The notes under the pieces were generated by a model, which made no database searches, was not told where the DNA came from, and saw only the letters and a program-made list of their open reading frames with translations. A stretch of 32,219 nt of DNA, from positions 1-32,219 of the forward strand of contig LKNA01000036.1 in assembly GCA_001564065.1 (NCBI GenBank), written 5' to 3'. Position numbers and translations under genes: made by a program. How positions within the stretch are numbered: the first letter of the stretch is position 1; each line of letters begins with the position of its first letter. Positions 16,914-26,100 of the stretch are shown piece after piece. The DNA is from Chitinophagaceae bacterium T5-Br10_B2g13 (GTDB taxonomy: Bacteria; Bacteroidota; Rhodothermia; Balneolales; Balneolaceae).

Positions 16914-17846
16914 ATGAGTGTTACAATATCTGTACAGAATGTCAGCAAAAGTTTTGGTGAAACAAAAGCTGTTGACAATGTATCATTTGAAGCAGAAAAA
17001 GGACGGATTTTTGGTTTACTGGGCCCTAACGGTGCCGGTAAAACAACTACAATCCGCATGATTAACTACATCACGCTTCAGGATGAGGGGAAAATTTTCA
17101 TCAACAATCAGCCGGTGAGCCCCAAAACTCAGAAAATGATCGGCTATATGCCTGAAGAACGCGGGTTGTATAAGAAAATGAAAGTTGGTGAACAGCTGAT
17201 GTATCTCGCCCAGCTTAAAGGGATGAATAAAGCGGACGCAAGGGAAAAGATTACGTATTGGCTGAAAAGGTTTAATGCTTACGACTGGCATTCAAAGGTT
17301 GTGGGTGAGCTTTCGAAAGGGATGAGCCAAAAAATACAGTTCATCTCCACGATTGTGCATAATCCTGAAATTTACATTTTTGATGAGCCTTTCAGCGGGC
17401 TCGATCCTATCAACAGTGAACTCCTTAAAGAGATCATTATTGAATTGAAAGAAGATGGAAATACGATACTCTTTTCTACACACAGAATGGAGCAGGTAGA
17501 ACAGATGTGTGATGACATTTGCTTATTTAATAACGGTAAGGTTGTCTTGACCGGGAATTTGAGACAAATCAAAAAAGAGTACGGTAAAAATACTGTTCTT
17601 CTTGAGTTCCAGGGCGACAGCAGTTTTCTGGATGAACTCGAAGATGTGCGAATTAACAACCGTTCAACAAACTTTGCTGAAATCAGAATTCTAAATGGTT
17701 TAAACCCGCAGCAAATTTTAAAGAAAGCGATGCAAAATTCTGAAATCCACAAGTTTCAGCTGGTGGAGCCTTCATTAAACGAAATTTTTATATCCACGGT
17801 GGGCGAAGATAATATCAAAAAACAGCAGGAGGCCGATTTACAATGA
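16914..17846 (+). CDS. ABC transporter ATP-binding protein (NatA-like)
   Basis: This 310-residue ATPase has Walker A 'GPNGAGKT' (37-44), Q-loop region 'MPEERGLY' (79-86), signature 'LSKGMSQK' (133-140), Walker B 'IYIFDEP' (153-159), D-loop 'SGLDP' and switch 'STH' (H190). A C-terminal extension of about 90 residues resembles the DUF4162-type tail common in NatA/drug-export ATPases. Its stop overlaps the permease start by four bases (ATGA), so it energises that permease. The substrate is not deducible. Sodium, drug or peptide efflux are the usual roles of the family. Confidence 0.94.
   Translation: MSVTISVQNVSKSFGETKAVDNVSFEAEKGRIFGLLGPNGAGKTTTIRMINYITLQDEGKIFINNQPVSPKTQKMIGYMPEERGLYKKMKVGEQLMYLAQLKGMNKADAREKITYWLKRFNAYDWHSKVVGELSKGMSQKIQFISTIVHNPEIYIFDEPFSGLDPINSELLKEIIIELKEDGNTILFSTHRMEQVEQMCDDICLFNNGKVVLTGNLRQIKKEYGKNTVLLEFQGDSSFLDELEDVRINNRSTNFAEIRILNGLNPQQILKKAMQNSEIHKFQLVEPSLNEIFISTVGEDNIKKQQEADLQ
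17827..17832 (+). promoter_or_regulatory. Ribosome binding site of the permease gene
   Basis: AGGAGG lies 10 bases before the ATG at 17843, inside the end of the ATPase gene. It supports this start and translation coupling. Confidence 0.5.
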
Positions 17847-19144
17847 ACTGGAGGCAAACCTACTTAGTTCTCAAAAGAGAGTATCTTACACGGGTAAAGA
17901 GTAAAGGATTCATCTGGGCTACAATCCTGGTCCCTCTTGGATTTGCTGTGCTGATAGGCGTTGGAATCTTCATCGCCGCATGGGATAGTGAAATAGAATT
18001 TACAATTGGTGTTTATGATGAAACAGGTGAGGTTGTAGCAAACCTTCAGGAGATAGATGAAAATCGCTACATCAACTACTCTGACGTTCCAGTTGACACG
18101 CTCAGGGCCATGGTTCAAAGGGAGGAGATAACAGGTTATGTATTGATCAACGACTCTCACATCAGTGAAAATAACAATCTTGAACTGATCTATAGCGGTA
18201 GCGGCGGGTTGCAGCTACTGACAGCTGTACGAAGTGATTTCAGGGAGTCTATCAGGCAAGAGCGCCTTCGTCGTCAGGAGGTAAGTGAAGATATTCGAAA
18301 CATCTTTGAAAGCCGTGTAGTAGTCGACTCCAGAAGACTAAGCCGGGAAGGTGAAGAGACGGATGATGACACCGAATTTTTATCGGTAGTTGGAATGTTT
18401 ATGGGCCTGATTATTTTTGGTGCAATATTCGGCTACGGCGGTTACATCATGCGTGGAGTTATTGAAGAGAAAACAAACCGGATTATTGAGGTGATCGCCT
18501 CTTCGGTAAAGCCCATCGAGCTGCTAACCGGAAAAATGGCCGGAGTTGGCGCAATTGCCATCACTCAGTTTGGTATATGGATTTTAGCATTTACAGGGCT
18601 CTCGGCAGTTGCCGGACCTATTGCCTCCTCTATCATTGGACCTGAAGCCGCGGCAAATCAGATGGGGGGTGAACTGGCTCAGGCAGAAGAACAACTGCCC
18701 GCAATTCTTGATATCCCTACCCTGGAGACCTCCTTAATTATTTATTTTGTAATCTTCTTTTTCCTGGGCTATCTGCTGTACAGTTCTCTCTTTGCAGCGA
18801 TTGGGTCAGCGGCAGATTCAGAAACGGATACACAGCAGCTCATGCTTCCGATCTCCGCCCCAATATTTATTGCGTATATCATCATGTTCCACACTATGCA
18901 GAGCCCGGACAGTACCCTATCGGTTGTGGGATCACTGATACCGTTCTTCTCTCCAATTTTGATGATCACCAGAATTGCAATTACGGAAGTTCCGCTCTGG
19001 CAAACCTCCACAGCTATATTATTGATGCTGCTTTCGTTTGTAGGAACCATGTGGCTTAGTTCAAAGATCTACCAGGTGGGAATTTTAAGCTATGGAAAGA
19101 CAGCGAGCTTCAAGGATCTTGCTAAGTGGATCAAACAGTCATAA
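17843..19144 (+). CDS. ABC-2 type exporter permease (NatB-like)
   Basis: This 433-residue membrane protein has the NatB/ABC-2 layout. One membrane helix lies near the N-terminus (about 22-45), then an extracytoplasmic domain of about 130 residues with Asp/Glu-rich segments. About five to six helices fill the C-terminal half (roughly 180-410). 'MRGVIEEKTNRIIEVIASSVKP' (split around residues 201-222) is the family's cytoplasmic coupling segment, followed by 'LLTGKMAGVGAIAITQFG'. It overlaps the ATPase gene by four bases and is followed directly by a hairpin shared with the convergent gene. The substrate is unknown. Confidence 0.93.
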   Translation: MNWRQTYLVLKREYLTRVKSKGFIWATILVPLGFAVLIGVGIFIAAWDSEIEFTIGVYDETGEVVANLQEIDENRYINYSDVPVDTLRAMVQREEITGYVLINDSHISENNNLELIYSGSGGLQLLTAVRSDFRESIRQERLRRQEVSEDIRNIFESRVVVDSRRLSREGEETDDDTEFLSVVGMFMGLIIFGAIFGYGGYIMRGVIEEKTNRIIEVIASSVKPIELLTGKMAGVGAIAITQFGIWILAFTGLSAVAGPIASSIIGPEAAANQMGGELAQAEEQLPAILDIPTLETSLIIYFVIFFFLGYLLYSSLFAAIGSAADSETDTQQLMLPISAPIFIAYIIMFHTMQSPDSTLSVVGSLIPFFSPILMITRIAITEVPLWQTSTAILLMLLSFVGTMWLSSKIYQVGILSYGKTASFKDLAKWIKQS

Positions 19145-19179
19145 AAAATAACCTCTGATTGTGGATACAATCAGAGGTT
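19142..19179 (-). terminator. Terminator of the minus-strand pseudo-peptidase gene, shared spacer
   Basis: AACCTCTGATTGT (19150-19162) and ACAATCAGAGGTT (19167-19179) form a perfect 13-bp stem around GGAT. On the minus strand the stem is followed by ATTTTTTAT, a good U tract. On the plus strand no T run follows, but the stem is 5 bases from the permease stop and may still stabilise that mRNA end. Confidence 0.88.
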
Positions 19180-19193
19180 GTAAGTTCGGTTGA

Positions 19194-21518
19194 TTAAAGG
19201 CGCTCCAATGCTCTTCGGACACGTTCGTCATACTCTTCATTGAGCCGGTTGTTTTTCCACTCATCCCTGAATTGGGAACTGACTCTATCCATTGCATCCA
19301 GCGCTTTATACCTTATTCTCGGATCACGATCCGTCAGCAGTTCCGGAAGCCTGTTTTCCCAACCGTCCCGAGACTGGTCAATACGTAAAACCAGATCTAA
19401 AACATCTTTGCGTATTGCATAAGGAAAGCCTTCAGCCATAAAGGTGGAAGCATATCTTACAGATGCCTCTCTTTCTCCCTTTTGAGCCAGCAGATTTAAA
19501 ATCAGCGGTACATTTTTCAGGACCTCTTCCTGAGTAATCAAATCCTCAGCAAGAGTCTTAAATCGATCGGCATCCATAACCTCGTTAAGAGATCGAATTG
19601 CCGCTGTTCTGATCTGCTCATCATCTGTGCGCAGAGCAAGAGATCTGAGACGACTAATTACGCTGTCGTTTCCGCGGAAATAAGCCAGTCCCTCAACAGC
19701 AGCCAATCTTACTTCAAGGCTGTAATTAGATGACAGCCTGTCAAAAAATAACTGGTCAGTACCTGTTGCACCGGCCGTGACTGAAGAGAGTGTGCGGAGT
19801 AATTCTGCATAAACCTCACTGTTATCCTCATTTCTCATTTGATCCTGCAGCGCAAGTTGAAGATCCGGGTTTTCTGAATAAACCGATAAGCCGGTTGCGG
19901 CAGATGTTCTATCTTCCGGATTGTCAGAGTTACGCAGCTGATAGATCCAGAATTCAAAAGGTTTTTCAACTTCAAGAGAAATGTCCTCACGACCCATTAC
20001 AGTGAATTTTACATTCTCGGTACTCGCCGAAGTATTCAATACAATTGTATCCGTTTCACCGGTAAATGAAATTTCATACTGTTTGTGATCCATCAGCGTG
20101 TACTCATCAACCCGAACGGTAACCAGCTCCTGAACAGGTTCATCAAGGGCTGTGAAATTAACCGAAATTCGCTGTTCTCCCTCTTCCCTATTTAATACTG
20201 CCCGATATGGATATAGCTGCTCATCCTCAATTTCAATTTCCCGAAGAGCCGGTTTTTCAAAATATGGGTAACCGGTTTCATCGTATATAAGCCGGGCTAA
20301 CCTATCCCAGGTCAGTAAAGATGCATTGCGCGTAACTAAATCATCTCTGACTCTTTGAAAGTGGTTGGCAAAACGAGAGTCTTCATTCTCATTGAAATAG
20401 AGCTGCCATTTAGAGCTTCCATTTCCATCAAAAACATGGTAAGGCGGTTCAGTCTGTTCTGATATTGGCGTTACATCAAAAAGTCTATTCATTATATCTG
20501 CCTGTAATGCCAGAACAGCATCTGTATCACTCCACTGCTCCGGTACGATGTGTGAACCGATCCATAAACCGGTCATCGCTCTCTGCATCTGTTCAACCAG
20601 GTCACCTCTGTTTTGATAGAGATAAATTACACCGCCACCGTAGGACTTTGTCTCCCAGAAGTCGTCTTCCAGGATTACTATCGATAAATCTCGAAATGGA
20701 TAATTTATGTTTAATTCATTGTACAGTTTACCATAGGCATTAACAGCGTTATTAAGAAGGCTTTCTGCATCCAGATCACCAATTTCACTGTAAATGTGGA
20801 TTTGATCATCCGACCTTCGATTAAAGAGAGATTGATATTGTGAATTCAGATTATCACGGTTTTGAGTAGTGGCAACTACATCCAGGTTACCAGTTGCAAA
20901 ATTGATATCCGTTGCCGGAACTGCTCGGTTTGAACTAAATGTAGTTACCTCTTCAGATACACTTTCCACCTCTGCGGAAGATCTGCGGCCGTTTGCAACA
21001 ACTGTTTTCCCAGCCGTATGGGTGAATATCAACTCTGTAGTAAAATGACTCCTTGGATGATCGGGTACCGGCAGCCAGTGGGAGTTGGAAAGCGGTAGAA
21101 ATGAGGTAAAAAATGTTCCTTTCGCTGTCTGATGCAAACCGAAGTTGGGATTGCTGCGATATTGAACTCTCAACGTGATTGTTTCACCACGATCGTACCC
21201 GTTATCCGTTAGAATAATGAGCCGGTTACCGTTAACGTAATACTCTTTCGTGCTGTCATTAATCACGGTGCTCAATATCTCCAGACCTCTCGCATCAAAT
21301 ACCAATGAGTCGACCGAGCTATCCTTTAAGGTGATTGAGTAGAGCAGGTCTCCTTCAATAGCCCCCGTATCACTTAAGTTTAATTCAGCGTCGAGGTGTT
21401 CAATATTGTAAGGCATCAACGGATAGGGTTCATAGTCCCAGCCCTGAGCAAAAGAGACTTGCAGATTTGCAGCAAAGGCAAAAATCAGAAGTAACGTCAA
21501 AGATACTTTTTTAATCAT
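19194..21518 (-). CDS. Exported M1-aminopeptidase-like protein without zinc site, with HEAT-like repeats
   Basis: A longer frame opens at 21743 but runs through the upstream phosphatase gene. The start at 21518 gives a proper signal peptide ('MIKKVSLTLLLIFAFAANLQ', cut near 'SFAQ') two bases after the upstream stop, so it was chosen (774 residues). Residues 35-250 match the M1 beta-sandwich domain ('FTSFLPLSNSHWLPVPDHPRS'). Residues 295-350 align with the M1 catalytic region, but where active enzymes have HExxH-W-x-G the protein reads 'QRAMTGLWIGSHIVPEQW' (312-329). The third ligand Glu is also missing and the GxMEN loop reads 'SYGGGVIYL'. From about residue 600 there are HEAT-like helical pairs ('SLEVRLAAVEGLAYF', 'EQIRTAAIRSLNEV', 'PRIRYKALDAMDRV'). 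It is probably a periplasmic binding or scaffold protein, not a peptidase. Confidence 0.84.
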   Translation of the reverse strand: MIKKVSLTLLLIFAFAANLQVSFAQGWDYEPYPLMPYNIEHLDAELNLSDTGAIEGDLLYSITLKDSSVDSLVFDARGLEILSTVINDSTKEYYVNGNRLIILTDNGYDRGETITLRVQYRSNPNFGLHQTAKGTFFTSFLPLSNSHWLPVPDHPRSHFTTELIFTHTAGKTVVANGRRSSAEVESVSEEVTTFSSNRAVPATDINFATGNLDVVATTQNRDNLNSQYQSLFNRRSDDQIHIYSEIGDLDAESLLNNAVNAYGKLYNELNINYPFRDLSIVILEDDFWETKSYGGGVIYLYQNRGDLVEQMQRAMTGLWIGSHIVPEQWSDTDAVLALQADIMNRLFDVTPISEQTEPPYHVFDGNGSSKWQLYFNENEDSRFANHFQRVRDDLVTRNASLLTWDRLARLIYDETGYPYFEKPALREIEIEDEQLYPYRAVLNREEGEQRISVNFTALDEPVQELVTVRVDEYTLMDHKQYEISFTGETDTIVLNTSASTENVKFTVMGREDISLEVEKPFEFWIYQLRNSDNPEDRTSAATGLSVYSENPDLQLALQDQMRNEDNSEVYAELLRTLSSVTAGATGTDQLFFDRLSSNYSLEVRLAAVEGLAYFRGNDSVISRLRSLALRTDDEQIRTAAIRSLNEVMDADRFKTLAEDLITQEEVLKNVPLILNLLAQKGEREASVRYASTFMAEGFPYAIRKDVLDLVLRIDQSRDGWENRLPELLTDRDPRIRYKALDAMDRVSSQFRDEWKNNRLNEEYDERVRRALERL

Positions 21519-21520
21519 TT

Positions 21521-22291
21521 TTATTGATTCGATAGTGATAAAATTTTTGAAAGTAATGTAGAATTTGTTGAAAGAGCGTTGCCAGTATAGATGGTCTCTT
21601 CTCCGGATAAATCTGTGTAGGATCCTCCGGCCTCTGTTATCACCGGTAATAACGCGGCAGCATCCCAGATATTTAAAATCGGGTCGATCATGATATCGGC
21701 CCTGCCGGTAGCAACCATCATGTGTCCGTACGCATCGCCCCATGTTCTGTGAAGCCTTGTTCGGTTTAGAAGTTCCGAGAAAAGTTTTTTAAAACCGTGC
21801 TTTTCAAAGGTTGTTACTTCGGTAGAGAGAAATGTTGCCTTCGAAAGGTCATCACACTTTCTCACGCCGGTTTTTTCCCCGTTTAAAGTGCATCCCAATC
21901 CCGTTGCAGCAGAAACCATCTCACCCAACGCAGGGGCATAGATAACGCCAACTTCAGGGCTTTTTTTCACCAGAACACCTATCAGAGTGGTGTAAAATGG
22001 AATTCCATGAATGAAGGATTGAGTTCCATCAATGGGGTCCAAAATCCAAACCACATCGCTATCGGTGTTCTCTTCCCCAAACTCCTCACCAATTATACCG
22101 TGTTCGGGATATCGCTCATTGATGCGATCGCGAATAATTTTCTCAGCCTGACGGTCAGCATTTGTAACGGGTGAGTCATCCTCTTTGAACTCAAGCTGAA
22201 ATGATTTTTTGAAAAGTTGAAGTGTGGAATCGCCACCTGCTTTGGCAAATTCTTCTGCAGATTTACGTAATTCCTCTAGAGTTTGAGACAT
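21521..22291 (-). CDS. hisN: Histidinol-phosphatase-like inositol monophosphatase family enzyme
   Basis: This 256-residue protein is of the inositol monophosphatase superfamily. Metal-site motifs are 'IIGEEFG' (66-72), 'WILDPIDGTQSFIHG' (82-96) and 'IWDAAALLPVITEAGG' (208-223). The central 'WGDAYGHMMVATGRAD' (184-199) is typical of the HisN branch, which dephosphorylates histidinol phosphate in histidine synthesis. Other his genes are not in the window, so the specific role is supported only by this motif. It is the first gene of a two-gene unit with the M1-like gene. The two-base gap implies shared translation. Confidence 0.85.
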   Translation of the reverse strand: MSQTLEELRKSAEEFAKAGGDSTLQLFKKSFQLEFKEDDSPVTNADRQAEKIIRDRINERYPEHGIIGEEFGEENTDSDVVWILDPIDGTQSFIHGIPFYTTLIGVLVKKSPEVGVIYAPALGEMVSAATGLGCTLNGEKTGVRKCDDLSKATFLSTEVTTFEKHGFKKLFSELLNRTRLHRTWGDAYGHMMVATGRADIMIDPILNIWDAAALLPVITEAGGSYTDLSGEETIYTGNALSTNSTLLSKILSLSNQ

Positions 22292-22416
22292 AAAAAATAC
22301 CTTTTATTTTGAACATAGCCTCTGTTCGATTTATCCTAAAAGATACCTATTTATGAATCCATTCTCTCTTGTGTTTTTAAAAGAGGTGGCAACCTTACTT
22401 GAAATCAGTTCTTCAA

Positions 22417-23118
22417 TTAGTTTCCAAATTGGATTTGAAGTTTTCGGGGAGAAGTAACCTCCAAAGTAGCCTTGTCAGTTTCAAGCATATCTATCTTGAA
22501 GTTTCCTTCACTATCTGTGAGAATCAAGGAACCCCCAAAATGGCCATCATTACGAGTCCAGTTAAATTCAACTTCACCTGTCTCACCCGGCTCTACTATC
22601 AGATCCCAAACTATCCTGCTGTTCAATGAGTTTCTAAAATCACTGCGCAGCTCTCTGCCGTCATTTTCAAACCACGCGTGCAGAACACCTTCAGGCGGTG
22701 CCGGCGGTGATTCCAAATCAATACCGGAATCGTAAGAGTCTGTGGCTCCGGGTTTTTGACCAAAAGCCAGTTCCACATTAGATCCGTCTGAAAGCTCCAT
22801 GTCAAATCGGTAGTTATTGCTTTGCACTTCAAAATTGGCCGTTAAAGCGATATCACTTTCAAGTTCAACTGTAAGTGGATTATCATTTGATTCAATATCA
22901 CCGGTCCATCCCGAAAACTGCCAGCCTTCATTAGCTACTGCCAGAAATTCAGCGTTAGCTCCTACCTGGTCACCACCGCTTGACAACACATTCCCGGCCG
23001 TTGAAGGACTTACCGTAATGGATATATTCACGCGATCCGTTGGGCCCGATACGTCTCCACATCCTGCAATTAGAAGAAAGAGTGACGTTATGAGTAATAC
23101 TGTTTTTTTCATTTTCAT
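22417..23118 (-). CDS. Lipoprotein with InlB-type B-repeat domain
   Basis: This 233-residue protein has a signal segment and the lipobox 'IAGC' (C20). Met 3 (base 23112) is an alternative start. Residues about 31-97 form a divergent InlB B-repeat: 'SPSTAGNVLSSGG', 'GANAEFLAVANEGWQFSGW' and 'LESDIALTANFE' give the usual beta-grasp pattern. The remainder (98-233) is beta-rich, with 'FGQKPGATDSYDSGIDLESP' and 'APPEGVLHAWF', a phrase also seen in other secreted Bacteroidota-like proteins with T9SS context. Its ATG touches the TAG stop of the 2334-residue T9SS protein with no gap, so it is translated with it. It probably sits on the outer membrane next to that protein. Confidence 0.82.
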   Translation of the reverse strand: MKMKKTVLLITSLFLLIAGCGDVSGPTDRVNISITVSPSTAGNVLSSGGDQVGANAEFLAVANEGWQFSGWTGDIESNDNPLTVELESDIALTANFEVQSNNYRFDMELSDGSNVELAFGQKPGATDSYDSGIDLESPPAPPEGVLHAWFENDGRELRSDFRNSLNSRIVWDLIVEPGETGEVEFNWTRNDGHFGGSLILTDSEGNFKIDMLETDKATLEVTSPRKLQIQFGN

Positions 23119-26100
23119 CTACTTAATAAGAGTCATTTTACGAATGTCTACGACATCACCGGCCTGGAATCGTATAAAATAGAGACCGGATGAAAGGTTG
23201 GATCCGTCAAAATCTACCCTGTGTTGGCCTGAAAGTTGAGTTTCGTTTGCAAGAAGCTGAATTCTACGTCCAATCACATCATAAACCTCAATCATTACAT
23301 GGGTCTGCTCCCGTAACTGATACTGTATAGTAGTGGTTGGATTGAACGGGTTGGGATAGTTTGGCAAGAGCTCGTTCTCAGTAACAACCTCATCAGCATA
23401 AATCATCTCGATTTCAATCCTATCGTACTCCTGGTCCAGCATTTCTGAACTTCCGGGCTTAATGTCAATTGTTCTGCTTTCACCCTGTTTTTCTGCATGG
23501 AGTCTGTAAGCGTAGCCAGAGCTTTCATCCAAACCTTCCAGGCTAATTCTTATTGGGTACTCATCAGCTGTAATCTGAAGGGTTGAAGGTTCATTATTAA
23601 TCAACCTGCTTCTATTGTTTACTCTTACATCAAGTTTCGGATCTGGAGATCGAGGCGGCAACAGGTATTTCAGCTGCTCGCTTTCCGACAGATAAATTTG
23701 GCTGGCGATCAACTCAGTACTAAAATCACCGGATTGAAATTTAATCCTGGCTAAATCACTCTCAAATCCATCAGATTCGAAATTCTGTACTTGTGAATCT
23801 GCCAATTCAATGCCGGCTGTTGGAGGCTGATTCTGAATAGTTACCTTAACATGACCGCTATCCCGGGCAAACACCCAGTGGCCAAAGTTGGGAACTAACT
23901 CTCTTGTTGTCTGATAGTTTTCTCCTTTGTATAAATAGACCGGAGCTTCCGTTAAAATCTCTTCCGGATCTCTAACATCAGATAGAGATACAGGCAGACT
24001 CAAACTTCCAATCAAATTCCATCCGGCATTTAACTCAATGCGCAAACTGTCCAGTCCGGTACCGGAAGCCGGAAGTTTTTCATCATCAAATGTCCTGGTT
24101 TTCACCCAGTATCCTTTCCCGGGCTCGAAAGAAGTATTTAGATCATACCGATCACTAAAGCTATAGATAGTTGCCAGCTCCATGTCTGCAGTTCCCTGCT
24201 GCAATGGAATACTGATAAGCTGCCACTCAGTGGATGCTACAACTTCACTCTTCACAAAGTAAAGTGTATTTGATATATCACTCTCTTCTTCATTACGGTT
24301 TACTGCTGAGATTGCATAGACAGAAGTACCCTCAGGTGGGTTTTGATCGGTAAATGATCTGACCCCGGAGTTTGTCTCATTAATTACCGTGAGATTTCCG
24401 ACTGAATCCCCTCTGTAAATGAAGAATCTATCAACATGTTCAGAAGAAGTTACGGACCAGTTTATTTCTGCACTGCCATCCACTGCCGTAACGGAGGTGA
24501 GAATCGGTGACAGTGGAATACCTATTTCAATTTCCTCGAATATAATCTCGGGCTGATCCCCAATGACAACTCCTTCCACCGTAACTGTGATCAGTACCGT
24601 TTCTGCTACGGCGTTTGTTACCGTTAGTGCAAATTCTCCAGGATCGCCTGTTGATTCCAATTCAGATAATTGAGCACTGCCGCTAACTGCTACAGAAATA
24701 TCCTGAGTATTTATGCGGTCAACCGGCTCACCCAGGGAATCCACCAATGCAACACTTACAAAAGATTGATCCTCTCCATCCGCCAAGTGCGGAGATGTGG
24801 CTGTAACCACAGACTGTTCTGAATCTACAAGCTGAATTGGCTCTTCAAATACAATTTCTGGCTGATCTGAAAGCTGAATATCATCAACCGTTACCGTTAC
24901 AGTTACTGTTTCAGCCGTACTGTTTGTAACCGTAAAACCGAACTGTCCGGGATCACCCAGATTATCAGGCTGCGTGAACGCTGCATCTCCGGTGATTTGA
25001 ATATTTAATTCTGATGGAGCATATCGGTCAATCGGGTTTCCATCCGAATCCAGAAGTGTCACAGATACAAAGGATTGATCAACACCGTCAGCAAGGTGTG
25101 GAGTGGTTGTTTCAACCGAAGATTGATCAGCGTCTACCATCGGTGGCGCTGAAGTAGTTTCACCATAGCGGAGAAGTGTTCGTTGACGACCTACAGCCCA
25201 TCCAAACTCCTCATTGGAAAATGAGAGATCATAAAGTTCATTGGTTGAGGTTGTTCCCGGATACTCTTTTTGCCATGTATCTCCGGCATCATTGGTAGCC
25301 AAAATAGTTGATGAATTCCCGACAATTCGGCCGGTTCTCTCACCGATAAATTCAATACTGTTCAGATTTACAGCCACCCCTGAATCAACAAGTTCCCAGG
25401 TTGAGCCATCAGGATTTGACTTAAATATTATGCCGTCCCAGCCAACTAAAAATATAGCCCCGGATTGACTGACATCGATAGCTGTTAACCGGGCCCCTTC
25501 AAGGTCAGGTGTCCAGCTATTTCCGCCATCATTTGTAACCAGCAGGCCGGGATCCCTTAGCTGAGAATTTGTCATCGCTACATAACCTGTCTGATCATCC
25601 AAAAACTTTATGTCTCTGATATTAATGTCTTCCGGTACATTCTGTGATGCCCAGCTCTCCCCTCCATCAGTTGTTTTATAGAGATCACTGCCGCCAATCC
25701 ACCCGGTACTTTCATCGAGGAAATAGACAGTATTAAAAAATTGAAAGTTACCTGACTCATCAACCTGTCTCTCTATCCAGCTTTCACCGCCATCTTCTGT
25801 ATATAAAACACCATTTGAGGGTCCTGCAGCCCATCCCAGTCTCTCATTAACAAAGAAGATTTCATTCACCGGTTGATCTTCTGAACGGTATTGATTGGTC
25901 CAGGTTTCACCGCCATCTGTTGTTTTGAAAATTGTATACTCATTTTCAAATACACCGTCACCAAACAGATTTCCGGCCAGCCAGCCTGTTGATTCATTGA
26001 TAAATTGAATGGATGTAATATCACTGAACTCGCTAATTTGATCAAAAGCTACGGCGGTCCAATCACTTTCCGCAGTCAGAAATTCTATTTCCGGCTGATC

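Noticed and set aside
21519..21743. Upstream extension of the pseudo-peptidase reading frame by 75 residues
   Set aside because: The extension is read through the end of the HisN-like gene in another frame, is rich in Arg, Cys and His unlike the rest, and would bury the clear signal peptide that begins at 21518.
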